Shown: in pieces, positions 21,400 through 33,225 of the stretch
Layout of the letters: every line of letters begins with the position of its first letter
Numbering within the stretch: the first letter of the stretch is position 1
From: Euglena gracilis
Lineage: Eukaryota; Euglenida; Euglenophyceae; Euglenales
Assembly (NCBI GenBank): GCA_039621445.1
Contig: CP154955.1
Location: 12,094,960 to 12,158,959 of the forward strand
Reading direction: 5' to 3'
DNA length: 64,000 bases
Translations under genes and position numbers: made by a program
Notes under the pieces: generated by a model
Told to the model about the DNA's origin: nothing
The model's database searches: none
Seen by the model: only the letters and a program-made list of their open reading frames with translations

Positions 21400-24060
21400 C
21401 CCCCTTTCCTCCGCCTCGGTGAATTTGCGGGGGCCAACTGGTACTCGTGTCCCCACTTCGAATGTGACTTCGCCCGTTCCACTGATTGAGAGCTGTCAGA
21501 TTGAGGCCAGCCTTTGCCCGCCTTCAGGGGTGTCCCAGGCGACGTGTTCGTTTGGACCCCCCATTCTTCGATGACCCAGGATGTGCCGGCCTCCTTTCGT
21601 TGCTCTCAACTGGACCTTCAACCCCCTGAACGGAAGTCCGCCGTCGCCGGGCACCGACCCCACCGTCTGCTCCAGCCTCGGCCCCCCTCTCGCCGTGCGC
21701 CACCCGTTCCTGGCCAGTCCTCACAGCCTGTGGGTCAGTGGGTGCCAGACACGTTGCTGCTGTCCGATTGGCTCTGGGGCTGGCAAACCGGCACACCGGT
21801 GTGTCTTCGACCCCGGAAGCAAACACAACAGCATCAACACAACAGGCCCCGCTGAAGTGCCCTGCCACACCTGTTGCCCCTTCCACAGAAACCGGCATCC
21901 ATTCCCCCCTGCCAGGCGGCGTCGGGGAATCAGCGTCACAAGGACAGGGGACTGCCTCCCTTTGACGCTGGGTGGCAGGCAGCCTTATCCCCCGGCCCAG
22001 ACCGGCTACTATTTTTTTTATGCACCTCCTGTCCTGGTTCTCTTCCCCGCGGCTTTCTGTTAATGCCCTCCCTCCATCCTGCTCAATGAGCCCTATTCTC
22101 GCGATTTCCAGGCGGGGTTCCAAACAGGTTGCTGCACAATCACCGTCGACATCTCCCAAGGTGAAGGGTTGACTGGGGGGGGATGGGGGGTCGCTTCAAT
22201 CCTAAGCGGCGACGAGAAAAATACCGATTGTGCATGTGTCCATTTTTTGTATGTATCCCCCCGGGAAACTGTCATTTCCGTGTGCCTTCTCTTCAGGGCA
22301 GGTAAAATGAACATCTCCAAAACTAACAAATACCCCATCCTGACGGCAAGCGTCCAGTTTTTTCTGACCTGTAGCTGGACTGGGGAAGGGCAAACGCTGT
22401 GTTTTTCCGGGGTCTGCCCCTCCCACAGTGGACAGAGAGCCATGCTCTCCCTCCCCACAGTCCTGACCTCCAGTCGCCGGCAATGCTCCTCGCCCCGTCC
22501 TCTCGCCGCTGCCCATTCCGACATGGCCCTGAACACGAAATCACCCCCTCCCCGGACACAAATGCCATCTCTGTTTACCCCATTTGACGGTGACGCAGTT
22601 GAGGAGGGGTCACCCTGCCACCCCTGTGTTTGCTCGGGGGGCCTTGCCGGTATCCAGACATTTCCCCGCCGCCATTGGCGCATCCATCTTGCCAGGTGTG
22701 TATGGAAAGCCATATAATTTTAAGAAGGTCATAGGGGGATTTTTTTTGCAAATGTGGCAAAGGTTGCGCATTTTCATTTTATTGTATTTTTCCCAGTCAT
22801 TTTTAGGCTTCTGGTGGGAAAGGGAAATGATTTCGATTCTGAAAAATTCCGCATCTGGATCAGATTTTCCAACAAAAGTTTTCTCCATTTTTTTCTCCAT
22901 TTTTTTTGTCATTTTCGATATTTTTTGACCTGCTAGTTGCAGATTTTGAGGCCAGTTTGCTCCCAAGTTACAAAGATCATGTTTACATATTTTTTGTCAG
23001 TCAAAATGGTCACTTCATTGCTACAACCCCATGAAAAAAATTTCACCTTGGATGTGCGGATTTCCCCACCCATGTTTCTTTCCACCGAAATTCTTCAGCA
23101 ACACCGGAACAGGAAGAAACTTTTGGTTTCGAGGTCAGAGGGTGACGCTGGTTTTGGTTGGGTGGTCTCCAGGACCCCACCAGGCTTTCCATCCAAGCCT
23201 GCCTCTTCCTCCCGAGGCGGCTGTCTCACCCCCGGCCTCCGTTCTGCTTCGCTCGCCGGCCGAGCCCCACGCCGGGCAGAACTTGGCGTTGTAGTGTGGT
23301 CGTGTGCCGCCGCCTTCACCGCTGGCACACCGCCACAGACGCCACCGTGTAACATAGCGACCCCTGCAAGGCCATCTCCGAGCCTTCCTCCGGCAGCGTT
23401 GGGGGAAGAAAGAATCAGTGATGGAAGGCAGCGAACGCTTTTCTACCTTGAAACACAATCTGCAATGAACGAGGGAGGGGGGTCATTTCTGAGGCGCTTC
23501 TCCGTTGAGCGTTTGGTGGGTTATCACCTTGACGGTCATCACCCACCTTCTCATTAAGATTCCCTAGCACTCCTGCACATGGGATGGGAGCTGTTCTGTT
23601 TGGCCGAATTTGTGGGGAAAACCCTGCTTTGCCTCCGAACGGTCTTTCACAACCTGACTGCCAACCACTCCCACCCCCTGCCCCACGGCCGGAGGAGGCC
23701 TTCCCCAACCAATTGTAGCGTAGTTTGTCCCAGGAGAGCATGCCAACCATTATCCCAGTCATCATGACCTGGTAATCATCATAATCTCCAGCATCAGTGG
23801 CGTGGGCTGATTTACATGCCTGTGTGCAGCACAATTTTTTTTTAACTTTCATGACCCAGGGGGTGGATGGGTGGGTGGGTCCTGGCCCCCCCCCCCCGGG
23901 TCGGGCTGAGGAGTGGGTCCCCCGCCAGAGGCGGGGTTTTATTCTATTTTCGGCACGAAGAGCCGAAAATTTTTTTGGCCACCCCAAAATTGAACCCCAA
24001 AAGCGGGTCCCCTCAAGTCCCCCCTTCCCCCCAGGGGCCCCTCCCAGGGGGTGGGCGGGT
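21400..24060. other. Intergenic, no supported exon
   Basis: Frames are open for up to about 200 codons on both strands but lack GC3 bias, splice consensus and recognisable motifs. Cys- and Pro-rich fragments at 21.48-22.06 kb look superficially protein-like. T-rich sequence occupies 22740-22930. This may be the spacer between the first gene region and the mobile-element cluster at 24-27 kb. Confidence 0.35.
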
Positions 24061-24061
24061 G

Positions 24062-24427
24062 GGTCCGGACCAGACCATTGCTTAACACCTGTCCCACCCC
24101 ACCCCTGGGGGGGTGACTGACTGGTTTTTTCAGAGTGACTGACTGGTTTTTTGGCGGTGACCCCCCTCCCGTGGGGGTGGGGTAGGCCAGAAATCACCCA
24201 AAAGTGGCTGAGTGGCCAACTGGCGCCGAAGGCGCCGGAGAAAATTTCGGCCAAAAATGGCCTTGAAAGGCCAAAAAGTGACTGGTTTTCCTGAGTGGCT
24301 GCCCCCCCCCCCCCCCGGGGGTAAAGTGACTGACTGGCTTGGCCGAAAAAAGTGACTGACTGGTTTTTTCGGAGTGGAAAGTGACCCCCCCCCCCCGGGG
24401 TCGCTAAGCAATGGTATGGTCCGGACC
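24062..24427. mobile_element. Miniature TIR element, GGTCCGGACC family, copy 1
   Basis: The ends are inverted repeats of 23 bp: GGTCCGGACCAGACCATTGC at 24062 and its inverse ending 24427, with one mismatch. Inside, GTGACTGACTGGTTTTTT recurs four times alongside poly-C runs and a GGCGCCGAAGGCGCC hairpin at about 24222-24240. There is no coding capacity. A second copy is at 62343-62605. It is non-autonomous, and no target duplication could be fixed because the flanks are low complexity. Confidence 0.65.
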
Positions 24428-25655
24428 CCTGGGTCCTAAAAAAAGTTTGCTCTTTTAAGGTTTTGAGTTGCTTTTCCCGCTGTTCTACATCGGTCGTCGT
24501 GTGTCGTTCTATTTGGGAAACCCCATTCCCGTGGAGCACCCTCCCCTGCCTCTCTCACCCTGCTAGGCCTCCACACATTCCATACCCAGTCTGTCGCGTC
24601 CCCAGCAATGCATCTGTGCAGTGCTGTCACTGTTTGCCCCCCCAGACTTCTGCTGTCCCGCATCTCCCTCCAATTGCATTCGTTCTGGCGGATCATGGTT
24701 GTCTTGCTGGAAAGCATGTTTCCCCTCAGGTCCTGTAGACACTTTGGCGGCAAAATTCAACCTCGGACGCAAAACCGCGAATACGCCGGGGTGGGGCACG
24801 AACCATCAAAATACTTTGAATCTGCACGCTTGGAACCGCATCGGAATCCCCCAACACAAATGCGCGGCACTTCCCCGGCGGCGCTTCTGGAACTGGTTCG
24901 TCCCAGTTGCGGTTCACTTCCCCGCTGAGGGCAGAAGGCTGTCCCCCAGCCTCCCAGGGAGGGTGGGGTCGAACTGGACCCCCCATCGCTCGCCGGGGCA
25001 GCGCACGCACCGACTTAGCCGGCCAAACTCGCACTTAAGGTTTTGATTTTTTTGCTCGCGCTTTGGCGCAAATCTCCAAACTTTTTGAGACCCGGCGGTG
25101 AAACCTACCCTTTTGACCCTCTGGTTCCGCTGAGACCCTCCACAGTGGCGTGTGCATCATTTGCCAATGTTGGGACCCGGGAAACAGACCCGATTTTGGT
25201 GTTTTTTTTTCCAGCCTGTGCACCATTTTGAAAAAGGTTCAAAACCCTGGGTTTGACCGCCGGGACACGTGAATTTTCCCAAAAAAGTGCCAAAACCCCC
25301 GGTGCGGGTCCCTCGTTTTTGAAGCCTTGATTGTGTTCCCTGGATGGTGCTTCACAGGCTGGGTGACATTTGGCCCTTTTTGTTGCTTTTTTTGGGGCTC
25401 TGCGATGTGTCCGTTAAGGGTTGCCTGCTGAGGCATCCAGAGGGTGGACCTACACACACGGTGTGAAAAGCTGGAAAAAAAACGGCATGTCACAGAGTTG
25501 AGATCGCTGGGTGCTTGAAGTGCGAGGAGCGGTACAGTGGGAACCACCCAGGTGGGGGGGGGGAGGGGTTGAGGGCAAGCCCAGGGACCTGCCCCAACGT
25601 CTAGTGAGCTACGCCAGGCCCCACATTGCCGGGAACAGAAAGCAATGTTTGTGGA

Positions 25656-25778
25656 CATTGCGCTTAAGCGCAATAGTTTTACCTTGCGCTTAAGCGCAAT
25701 GTGGAACATTTGCGCTTAAGCGCAAATGTTCCACATTGCGCTTAAGCGCAATGTGGAACATTTGCGCTTAAGCGCAAT
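25656..25778. repeat. Cluster of GCGCTTAAGCGC palindromes
   Basis: Five TTGCGCTTAAGCGCAA-type palindromes lie in about 120 bp. The stretch 25684-25751 is one perfect 68-bp palindrome centred between GCGCTT and AAGCGC. Confidence 0.9.
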
Positions 25779-25818
25779 GTATAACAGAATCCCCTGAGCT
25801 TATGGGAGTCCCTCTGAT

Positions 25819-26277
25819 GCGTTACAGTGTGTCGGGGGTCCCTCTCGTCACGGCCAGTGTGAGGGCTTGGTGAGGAAATACATTGCGCCGAAGCGCAAGG
25901 GACATGCCCATGTAATCCCCCCCAAATAACACCCCCCCCCCCGGTGTGTTATTTGCGCACCCGAACGGGCCCCGGGGGGGTGTTATTTGGGTGTGTGTTA
26001 TTTTTACATGGAAAACCAAAGGAAAACAGGGGTGTGTGTTATTTTGGGCGCTCGAAATCGGCCCCCAAGGGGGGGTGTGTTATTTGGGGGGGGGGGTGTT
26101 ATTTGGGGGGGTGTTATTTGGGGGGGTTTAATGCACTGCTTGTTCATTCAGATTTCACGTCAGCCGCCTGTCTGCACTTCTCATTTTTTTGTATGATGGG
26201 TTGCGCTTCGGCGCAATGTATTTCCTCACGAAGCCCTCACACTGGCCGTGGCGAGGGACCCCGACACACTGTAACGC
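25819..26277. mobile_element. Fold-back with 77-80-bp arms around GTGTTATTTGGG repeats
   Basis: The arm at 25819-25898 (GCGTTACAGTGTGTCGGG onward to GCGCCGAAGCGCAA) is repeated in inverse orientation at 26201-26277 with only a few differences. The loop holds the GTGTTATTTGGG repeat block. The arm tips are TTGCGC-TTCG-GCGCAA hairpins. It is nested within the 25014-26931 element. Confidence 0.75.
25915..26131 (+). repeat. GTGTTATTTGGG repeat block, copy 1
   Basis: GTGTTATTTGG units alternate with G runs around a unique core TTTTTACATGGAAAACCAAA and GGGCGCTCGAAATCGGCCCC. The same core and order recur at 34776-35001. Confidence 0.8.
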
Positions 26278-26934
26278 AACGTTGACCAATTCTGACGCAA
26301 TGTGACCGAGAGTAGGCTTCCGTCCCCCTGTCTACATTTTGTGCTGTATCCCTTCTGGAGTTCATACTCTACCAGGGCCGTTCTCTCCCTCCATTGTGAG
26401 ATAACTTTCAAGCAGTTATATTGCGCTTTGGCGCAACACACACACCAATGTGAAATTATAAAACTTGTATTTATATTGCGCTTTGGAAACACATTGAAAA
26501 CACATGAAAACACACGTTTTGGCGCAATGGAAACACATGTTGACAAATATGTTGTTATCATTGTGCAAATACGGCAATGGTCACCCACATGTTGAATTAC
26601 AAAAGTAAAAGATTTGCGCCAAAGCGCAAATCAATTTTTTTTGTAATAAAAAAATTTGCACCAAAGCGCAAATGCGCTGTGGAGTCCCCTCGTTTCATCA
26701 CCCGCCGCTTTGTGTTCATGCACACTGGGACCCGGGAGCGCTGTGCCCGTAGACCGTGGAGTTCCAAGTCGTTGCTTTCGTCCCCAGGCCCTGGGGTGCA
26801 GGGAGACACTGTTTTCGGACTGTCCTGCGTCTCAGGCTTCGGCGTTCGAAAACAGAATTTTTTTTTGGATTTGCGCGTCGGCGCAGATTTACAGTCACTT
26901 TCAAAGCCAAGTGCGAGTTAGGCCGCCTAAGGCT

Positions 26935-28280
26935 GATGCCGGTGCGCCGGGGCCGGTGGGGCTCCCGGCCTCGCAGTTGCCCAACGACGTTTCGCGTTGC
27001 CGTCTTGCTTTTCGGATGCTCTCCTGTTTTTCCCTTTTTTTATCCATGTTTATTAGCTTTTCTCCACATTCTCCTGTTCTTTCCATACTTCCCCAGGTCC
27101 GTCCGAGCATGGGCTGGTGGGGTGGGACGGTGTGTGGTACTGGCAGACGTCGTTGTCCCCAAGAGAACGTAGTGGTGGAGCCCCCGAAGAGGGGTGGCAA
27201 CAACTTCGCCGGACTCCCTCAACTGCTGCCTCCCTGGTGAAGCTCTGCAGTGCTGTACTGTATACCTGCGCTCCTAGCATCTCTGACCCCACCACCACCA
27301 AAACCAGCCAAACACAAGCATGATCGTTTTTTTTTCCGTTTGTGCTGTGATGGCAGACAAACAGGCATAGGGCATGGTTTAAATGAGTTTGCCAGCATTG
27401 AACCAAGTGGGGCATGCGTTTTCCGATGCCAAGGGCTTCATGCAACCACAAGGGTGCATGCTGGGGACTTATTTCTGCTCAAAGTCCCCCCCAAGTGAAG
27501 TTTCCCCCCCAAAAAATTGTGGGGACCATCCCCAGGGCCTCTCAAACCGTCTTAATGATCTTTTTCTGTAAATTTGGATGGTGGAAGCCAAGGTGTGCTC
27601 TCTGATTGATTTTCATTTTTTTTTCATCCCCCTGAGTTACCTTGGAAGCAAGGGACATTGCGGACATTAACCACTTGATCATACACAAGTTGGAAGGCAG
27701 CGTGCGGAGGAAGCAGGAGGCAAGTGTTTCACCATGTCCAGCATCTTTGAAAGAACAGTACAAAGTCGGGCCAACATTGAAGTTTTTTTTGTTGGTAAGC
27801 ACTATAAGAGAAGAGAACCATTTTCCGGGGTGAAGATAAGGAAGGTTGTTTGAAAGAAAGAGAGTGACACACAGTATGGGTGAAGCATACTTTATTCCCG
27901 CCAGTTATTGCTTACCTCCTCCCTGGAAGCTGTCTATTTATTTAACCTGGCTCCCATTCTCTGTTCCGATTTTCTGGGAACCAATTTTTTGAAGGCAAAA
28001 ACATTGGCAGACATTATTTTTCAGGTTCAGTTCACATTTTAGCGAAATTAACAACCTTTGTACTCACCGACCTGTCTTCACAAGTACCTGTCTCGCTGAC
28101 CTGCCTGGAGAAAAATTCTTAGGGGGTAGGGTGGAGAAGGGGATTCAGACACGGTACATCCCACATCCGTTTCCAGAGGTCTTTGAGCAGTTTCCTTGGG
28201 AAGGGGTGACTTCAATGTCGTTCACTTGCTGGACAACCACACACAGGCCACTTCAAACGGGGGAAAATGGGATGCGCTGC
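26935..28280. other. Spacer without supported exon
   Basis: Open frames near 26.94-27.24 kb have fair GC content and an LPNDVSRCR-like fragment, but no consistent splice signals. The stretch 27.6-28.2 kb is AT-rich and featureless. Confidence 0.35.
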
Positions 28281-28289
28281 TGCTGATCA

Positions 28290-28580
28290 TCCCCCCCCCA
28301 AATATAAATCCCCCCAAACATAGCCCCCCCCCCCCCCCGACGTGGAGCCAGATGCTGGTGCCATTCAGGAAAGAAATTGATGAAAATTGGGGGATACAAC
28401 ACTTTTTTCACCAGGAATGCTCTGGTTTGGGTGAGGATTGCAACGAAAATTTGGCAGTTGGCCGCCGAAGGTCATAGAGGTCAGTTGAAAAAGTTAGCCC
28501 CTCCAAATATAAAGCCCCCCCTCCGGGTCTTGAAATCCCGTCCAAATATAAAAGCCGGAGGGGGCTTTATATTGGGGGGG
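28290..28580. repeat. CCAAATATAAA fold-back block
   Basis: Forward CCCAAATATAAATCCCCC, CCAAATATAAAGCCCCC and CCAAATATAAAAGCC copies are followed by the inverse GGCTTTATATTGGGG, giving a block that can fold back. The words match the 110-215 and 18.99 kb motifs. Confidence 0.6.
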
Positions 28581-28697
28581 GGGTTATGGATGTGCTGTCT
28601 CCCCCCTTACCTACTAACCGCTTCTTTTTGAGACCCCCACCCACCCAGCCCGGTGTGGGACCGACCACAAGGGGGGGGGGCAGAGGGGGGGGGAAAT

Positions 28698-28785
28698 TGC
28701 ACCGTGCAATTTTTGCAATTTTGTGCAATTTTCGATTTTCCCGAAATGTGCAATTTTTTTTTGCAATTTTGTGCAATTAATTGCA
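28698..28785. repeat. TTTGTGCAATT irregular repeat
   Basis: Irregular TTTTGTGCAATTTT units separated by short spacers, akin to the regular 10-bp array at 29324-29388. Flanking GCAAAAACTGGCTCCTGCAC (about 28867) and GTAGGAGCCAGTTTTTGCAA (about 28960) are inverted to each other. Confidence 0.65.
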
Positions 28786-29323
28786 CATGGCCCAGGACAT
28801 TTTGTTTTGGAAAATGTCAGTTTTTGATGCAATTGAGAACTTACCGTTTTTTTTTTCTGGAGGTATTGCAAAAACTGGCTCCTGCACTGGACATTTGACA
28901 CTGGACACTGGACATTCACCCCCACACGCCCCCCCCCTCCCACCCCCCACGTGACTAGTGTAGGAGCCAGTTTTTGCAATATAGGGGTAGCAGGGTAGTT
29001 TTTTGCTGGGAAACTGATGTGCGTAGTGAAAATTTCTGTTCAAAGGCTGTTTATTGTTGGTTTACTCAGTTTTCAAACCCAATCCGCCAATTGGCAAAGG
29101 AGCAATAGGCATTCTACAAGCAGGTTTGTATTTTGTGCCTTGGTAATTTCTAAGTATGAATCGTTGTGTCTTCCGCTGGATGATGAACAAGTTCAGGATG
29201 AATGCGTAAGTGTTGCCATGGCATATTGTCACGGCTGTTTGTGTTGCAACTTTTTGGGCGAACCGACAGGGTAAATTGGCAGAATATGCAGCTTTTCTGG
29301 TTTCTGGTATGGCTATTCTGGTA

Positions 29324-29388
29324 TGTGCAATTTTGTGCAATTTTGTGCAATTTTGTGCAATTTTGTGCAATTTTGTGCAATTTTTTGC
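29324..29388 (+). repeat. 10-bp tandem repeat TTTGTGCAAT
   Basis: Six uninterrupted copies of TTTGTGCAAT. The unit equals about one helical turn and contains a TGCA palindrome. Confidence 0.9.
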
Positions 29389-29519
29389 ACTGCAATTTTC
29401 GACCTCTCGATGTGCAATTTCTCCCCCCCCTGGGGGGTACACCCAAAAAAACGGTCCAGCTAACGGCATTTCCCAAAGAAAATGGGCTTCCAGTTGTCTG
29501 CTAGTTGAGCAATTTGGCT

Positions 29520-30310
29520 GTGCAAACGCCAGGGAAAATCAGAAAGGCAAAATATGCAAAAAATCAAAAAAAATGCGACTTTTCAGGTATTTTTTGTTGT
29601 GCAAGAAAATGGAAATTATGGAAAAAATTGCAAATTTTCAAGGTTTTGTATTTTTGAAAAAGAATGCAAATTATGAAATTTGCGAACCCCCCCCCCCTGC
29701 TTCTGGTCGGGACCCTCTCCCTGTCCCTGAGGTCCAGCACGCATCCCCCCCCCCCAGGTTTTAGACGGGACTGTGGACTGTGGACCTGACAACCTCCCAC
29801 AATGGCACATTGCCATAAACAGGGAGCCTGACAGTTTCCCGGGGTACCGTCACAGGGAAGCCAACGGGCTGCGACTTTGATGTACCACAGGGCTGAACAG
29901 GAAGGCCTGGTGGGAAGGTCGATCCCCCCCGCCCACCCCCCCGCCCACAGGGGTTTGGGGATTGCCCTACATCCCTGGGTCCCAGCCTGGACAACTTCCT
30001 CTCATGGCTGGTTGGCGAGTGCTGGGGACCTGGAGAGTTTCCCGGATGAGACCCTGACCGGCCTATTGCACGCCCGGGCACCTCCCCGATGGGGAACCAT
30101 GAACACGCCCCACATTCCTCAACTGAGTTCACATGAATGCAACTGTCGGGTTTTGTATTTTAGGGACCTGCTGTGCAAGTAATGCAATTGAGATTTTGCC
30201 TTTCACAGCTGGTGCGAGCTACTGCTGATCCAGTCATCACTACCTTTTGATGGCCAACCTCGACCCTCCAACTTCTGGGAGGCATGCAGAGTTGGTGGCC
30301 CACTTGACGC
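29520..30310. other. Spacer with repeat termini, no exon
   Basis: There are A-rich then C-rich segments. A CAGGGCTGAACAGGAAGGCC end of the CAGGG miniature-element family starts at 29888. GACAGTTTCCCGGGGTACCG near 29830 matches the 53.1 kb tandem family. Confidence 0.4.
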
Positions 30311-30317
30311 TTGCACG

Positions 30318-30500
30318 GTGCGTGTATTGTATCTATGCATTGTGTGTATCGTGTGTATTGTGTGCATTGTGTGCATTGTGTGTATTGTGTGCATTGTGTG
30401 CATTGTGTATTGTGTACTGTGTGTATTGTGTTGTATGCATTGTGTGTATTGTGTGTATTGTGCATTGTGTGTATTGCGTGTGTGCGTGTGTGTTGTGTGC
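30318..30500 (+). repeat. TGTGTATTG / TGTGCATTG minisatellite
   Basis: About 18 irregular 9-10-bp units of GTGTGTATTGT and GTGTGCATTGT. Confidence 0.85.
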
Positions 30501-30574
30501 GTTTGAGGGTGAGACAGAAAGAATTCGAAGAGAGAGAGAGAGCCAACCACGTGAATGCTTGCATACGCAACACG

Positions 30575-30587
30575 CACACGCACACAT

Positions 30588-30662
<75 letters not shown>

Positions 30663-30678
30663 CTCTCTCTCTCTCTTT
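30575..30678 (+). repeat. (CA)n(CT)n microsatellite
   Basis: An interrupted (CA)n of about 80 bp passes into (CT)n. Flanking GAGTGAGTGGGTAAGTGAGC at about 30715 is a separate tetranucleotide-like stretch. Confidence 0.95.
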
Positions 30679-31281
30679 TCCAGATTGGTGTGGACAATCT
30701 TTCTCTCTTTTTGAATGAGTGAGTGGGTAAGTGAGCAAGTAAGCGAGTGGGCGAAGGAGTAAGTGACTGTGTGCTTGTGTGTGTTTGTGCAGTTTATGTG
30801 CACCCATCTGTGCATGAATGTGTGGGTTGTTTGCATTGTGCGTGCAGCCCAATATGGCAAGTTGGGTGGTGTGAGTACAACCCAGTAAGCCACTAACCCA
30901 CCCAGTCGGCGGGGAACCCCCGGAGAACCCGGGGCCTTCAAATCACCCCCCAAAATTACACCACTTCCCGCCAGAACCCACACCCGCACCACACCATTGC
31001 TGACCGACCCCGCCCAGGGGGTCACTTTCGCTTTCGAAAAAACCCAGTTAGTCACTATTCAAAACCAGTCACCCACTTCTTACCCCCCGGGTGGTGGGTG
31101 GTGATCGCTTTGGCCACTTGGCCAAAAGAAATTGCTCGAAGTCCATGGATGTTGACCAAACCCCCCCCAAATTTCTGCCTTCGGTACCAGGTGGGCGGTT
31201 TCGTCCATTTCTGTCCAACTCCACCCCTGGGGGGTCTGGCGCCAATAACAAGTCAGGTACGGGACCAAGCACCTATAGTAA

Positions 31282-31423
31282 AAATGGCCGAAAATGGCCG
31301 AAAATGGCCGAAAATGGCCAAAAATGGCCGAAAATGAAATTTTGGGCTCTATAGGTGGGGGTCCCGAAAATGGCCGAAAATGGCCGAAAATGGCCGAAAA
31401 TGGCCGAAAATGGCCGAAAATGA
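31282..31423 (+). repeat. 10-bp tandem repeat TGGCCGAAAA (two blocks)
   Basis: Blocks at about 31284-31346 and 31366-31423 contain about five or six units each of TGGCCGAAAA, separated by TTTTGGGCTCTATAGGTGGG. A third block of the same unit lies at 33226-33300 and also abuts CTATAGG, so the blocks share flanks as well as units. Confidence 0.9.
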
Positions 31424-31639
31424 GAAAAAATTTGTTGCAATTTTTTTCCAGTTTTTTTTGCCTAACAGTTTCTTTTTCCCTGAGGAGCAATTTTCAGTGC
31501 GACTGATTCTTGTCTCTGTGCAGCCTCTCTTCTTTTGTTATTATGCCTGGCCCTGCAACACATGCTGCTCAAAGAACCACCTCTGAAAGGGTTATTTGGG
31601 CCAAAGCTGATATTTTGATGGCATTTCAGAAAAAAATTG

Positions 31640-32550
31640 GTGACAAGGGCGATGCTGGCATTTTTTTTTTGTATATTTTGAAGAATTAAACCCATTTTTG
31701 GAATAATTTCTCCACAAATTTCCAATATTACTCCCACGTTGGCCATTTTGTATCAATTTTTGCTAATTTTGGATTGGGCTAATTTGTGTCAATATGAGCA
31801 CATTTTATGGCATTTTTTTGCGCCATTTTGGTGATTTTGGGTTATTTTTCACAATTTTGTGGACATTGTTGGCGTTTTTGGGGCAAGTTTAGGTTATTTG
31901 AAGCAACTTTAGGTCATTTTGATTGCTTTTTTGGGCCTTTTGCGGTCAATTTTAGGTTTTTTGTGATTTTTTTTGGGTTTCTGTGGTCATTTTCCTATGT
32001 TGGGAGCCAGTGGATGCAGTGGTCACAGATACTGGACAAGATGCAATGGATGCAGATGATGCAGATGCTGTATGAGATGCAGATGCCGGGCAAGGTGCAG
32101 ATGCTGAACAAGATGCGGACACTGGACAAGATGCAGATGCTGTATGAGATGCAGATGCTGGACAAGATGCAGATGCTGAACAAGATTTAGACATTGGACA
32201 AGATGTAGATACTGGACAAGATGCAGATGCTATACAAGATGCAGATACCGGACAAGATGCAGATATTGGACAAGATGCAGACGTTGTTCAAGATGCAGAC
32301 ACTGGACAAGATGTCGACACTGGAGAAGATGCAGATGCTGTACAAGATGCAGATGCTGGACAATATGCAGATGTTGTAGAAGATGCAGTGGATGCAGATA
32401 CTGGACAAGATTACGATCTTGACAAGATGCAGGTATTGGATAAGATGCACACACCAGACAAGATGCAGTGATTGCTGATGCAACGGATGTAGATATTGGA
32501 CAAGATGTAGATGCTGGGCGAGATGCGATGTTGAACAAGATGCAGACATT
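31640..32550 (+). repeat. Composite repeat with GATGCAGATGCTGGACAA minisatellite
   Basis: An AT-rich leader (about 31.73-31.99 kb) with GGTCATTTTGATTGCTTTTT and TGTGGTCATTTT phrases, then GGGAGCCAGTGGATGCAG, then about 500 bp of 12-18-bp units built from GATGCAGATGCTG and GACAA (32.02-32.55 kb). It is homologous in order to 47.08-47.70 kb and, more weakly, to 6.52-6.87 kb. Confidence 0.8.
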
Positions 32551-32559
32551 GGGTGAGCA

Positions 32560-33225
32560 CATTTGATGTCAATATTTCAACATTATGGACCAATCACATG
32601 TTTGCTTGCTTTTGTTTGCTTTTCTTTGCTTGCACATGCTGCTCAACGAACCACCTCCAAATGGGTTATTTGGGCCAAAGCCGATGGTTTTGATGACATT
32701 TCAGAAAATTGTGGTGACAAGGTGCAACTAGGCAAAGTATGTGAAGCGCTTTTTTCTCTGTTAAAGGTGTGATTCCTGCATTAGGTTTTTTGCACACAAT
32801 TGGATGGGATATAACAGTGCCACCATCAAACAGTGTTGCTTGGGGTATCAAGTTGGAATAGGTGAGGGGAAGTTGTTTGTGAAAAGCATCCACGCCAAGA
32901 GGCTTGAATAGAAAAGCACCAGTTTATTGTGGTTAATATGTCATGTGCCAACCACTCTCATGAAGCGTCCCAAAAACCCCCAGCAAAAAAAAGACCAAAG
33001 TGGACAAGAGCCTCTCTGGCAGGAAAAAGAAGCTTATTCCCAAAACCTTGCATTTGCATATTGCAACAAAAAACTCTTTGACCTCTTTAATCCCTGGGCA
33101 CCCATTCCAAACGGACCTCCTTGGATGCGTTAGCTTGTCACAACTGCTTTCATGTTGACTGAATGATCAAAATGTATTGTTGGTATGAAAGAATTTTAAG
33201 GCAGCTTTACCCCCCACCTATAGGA
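32560..33225. other. AT-leaning spacer, no exon
   Basis: Contains ACATGCTGCTCAACGAACCA and GGTTATTTGGGCCAAAGC, which match about 31560-31610 (ACATGCTGCTCAAAGAACCA). A second dispersed sequence is therefore duplicated about 1.1 kb apart around the composite repeat. No coding block was found. Confidence 0.5.

Larger units (their letters stand above)
25014..26931. mobile_element. 1.9-kb TIR element rich in TTGCGC-N4-GCGCAA palindromes
   Basis: The left end CTTAGCCGGCCAAACTCGCA (25014-25037) and right end 26908-26931, finishing GTTAGGCCGCCTAAG, are 24-bp inverted repeats with three mismatches, closely matching the ends of the 53049-56356 element. The interior contains the GCGCTTAAGCGC palindromes (25.65-25.79 kb), a fold-back with 77-80-bp arms (25819-26277), and further TTGCGCTTTGGCGCAA and TTTGCGCCAAAGCGCAAA hairpins to 26.66 kb. 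No transposase was recognised. No clear target duplication remains, which suggests an older insertion than its relative at 53 kb. Confidence 0.6.

Noticed and set aside
21400-22060. Cys/Pro-rich frames as an exon of a secreted protein
   Set aside because: No acceptor and donor pair, no consistent frame with GC3 bias, and all three frames are equally open.
23415-24539. 374-residue minus-strand open frame
   Set aside because: It runs through poly-C tracts and the whole 24062-24427 miniature element, has no codon bias and no motif.
31807-32549. Met/Gln/Asp-rich frames in the 32 kb region as a coiled-coil protein
   Set aside because: They are translations of the GATGCAGATGCTG minisatellite in several frames.
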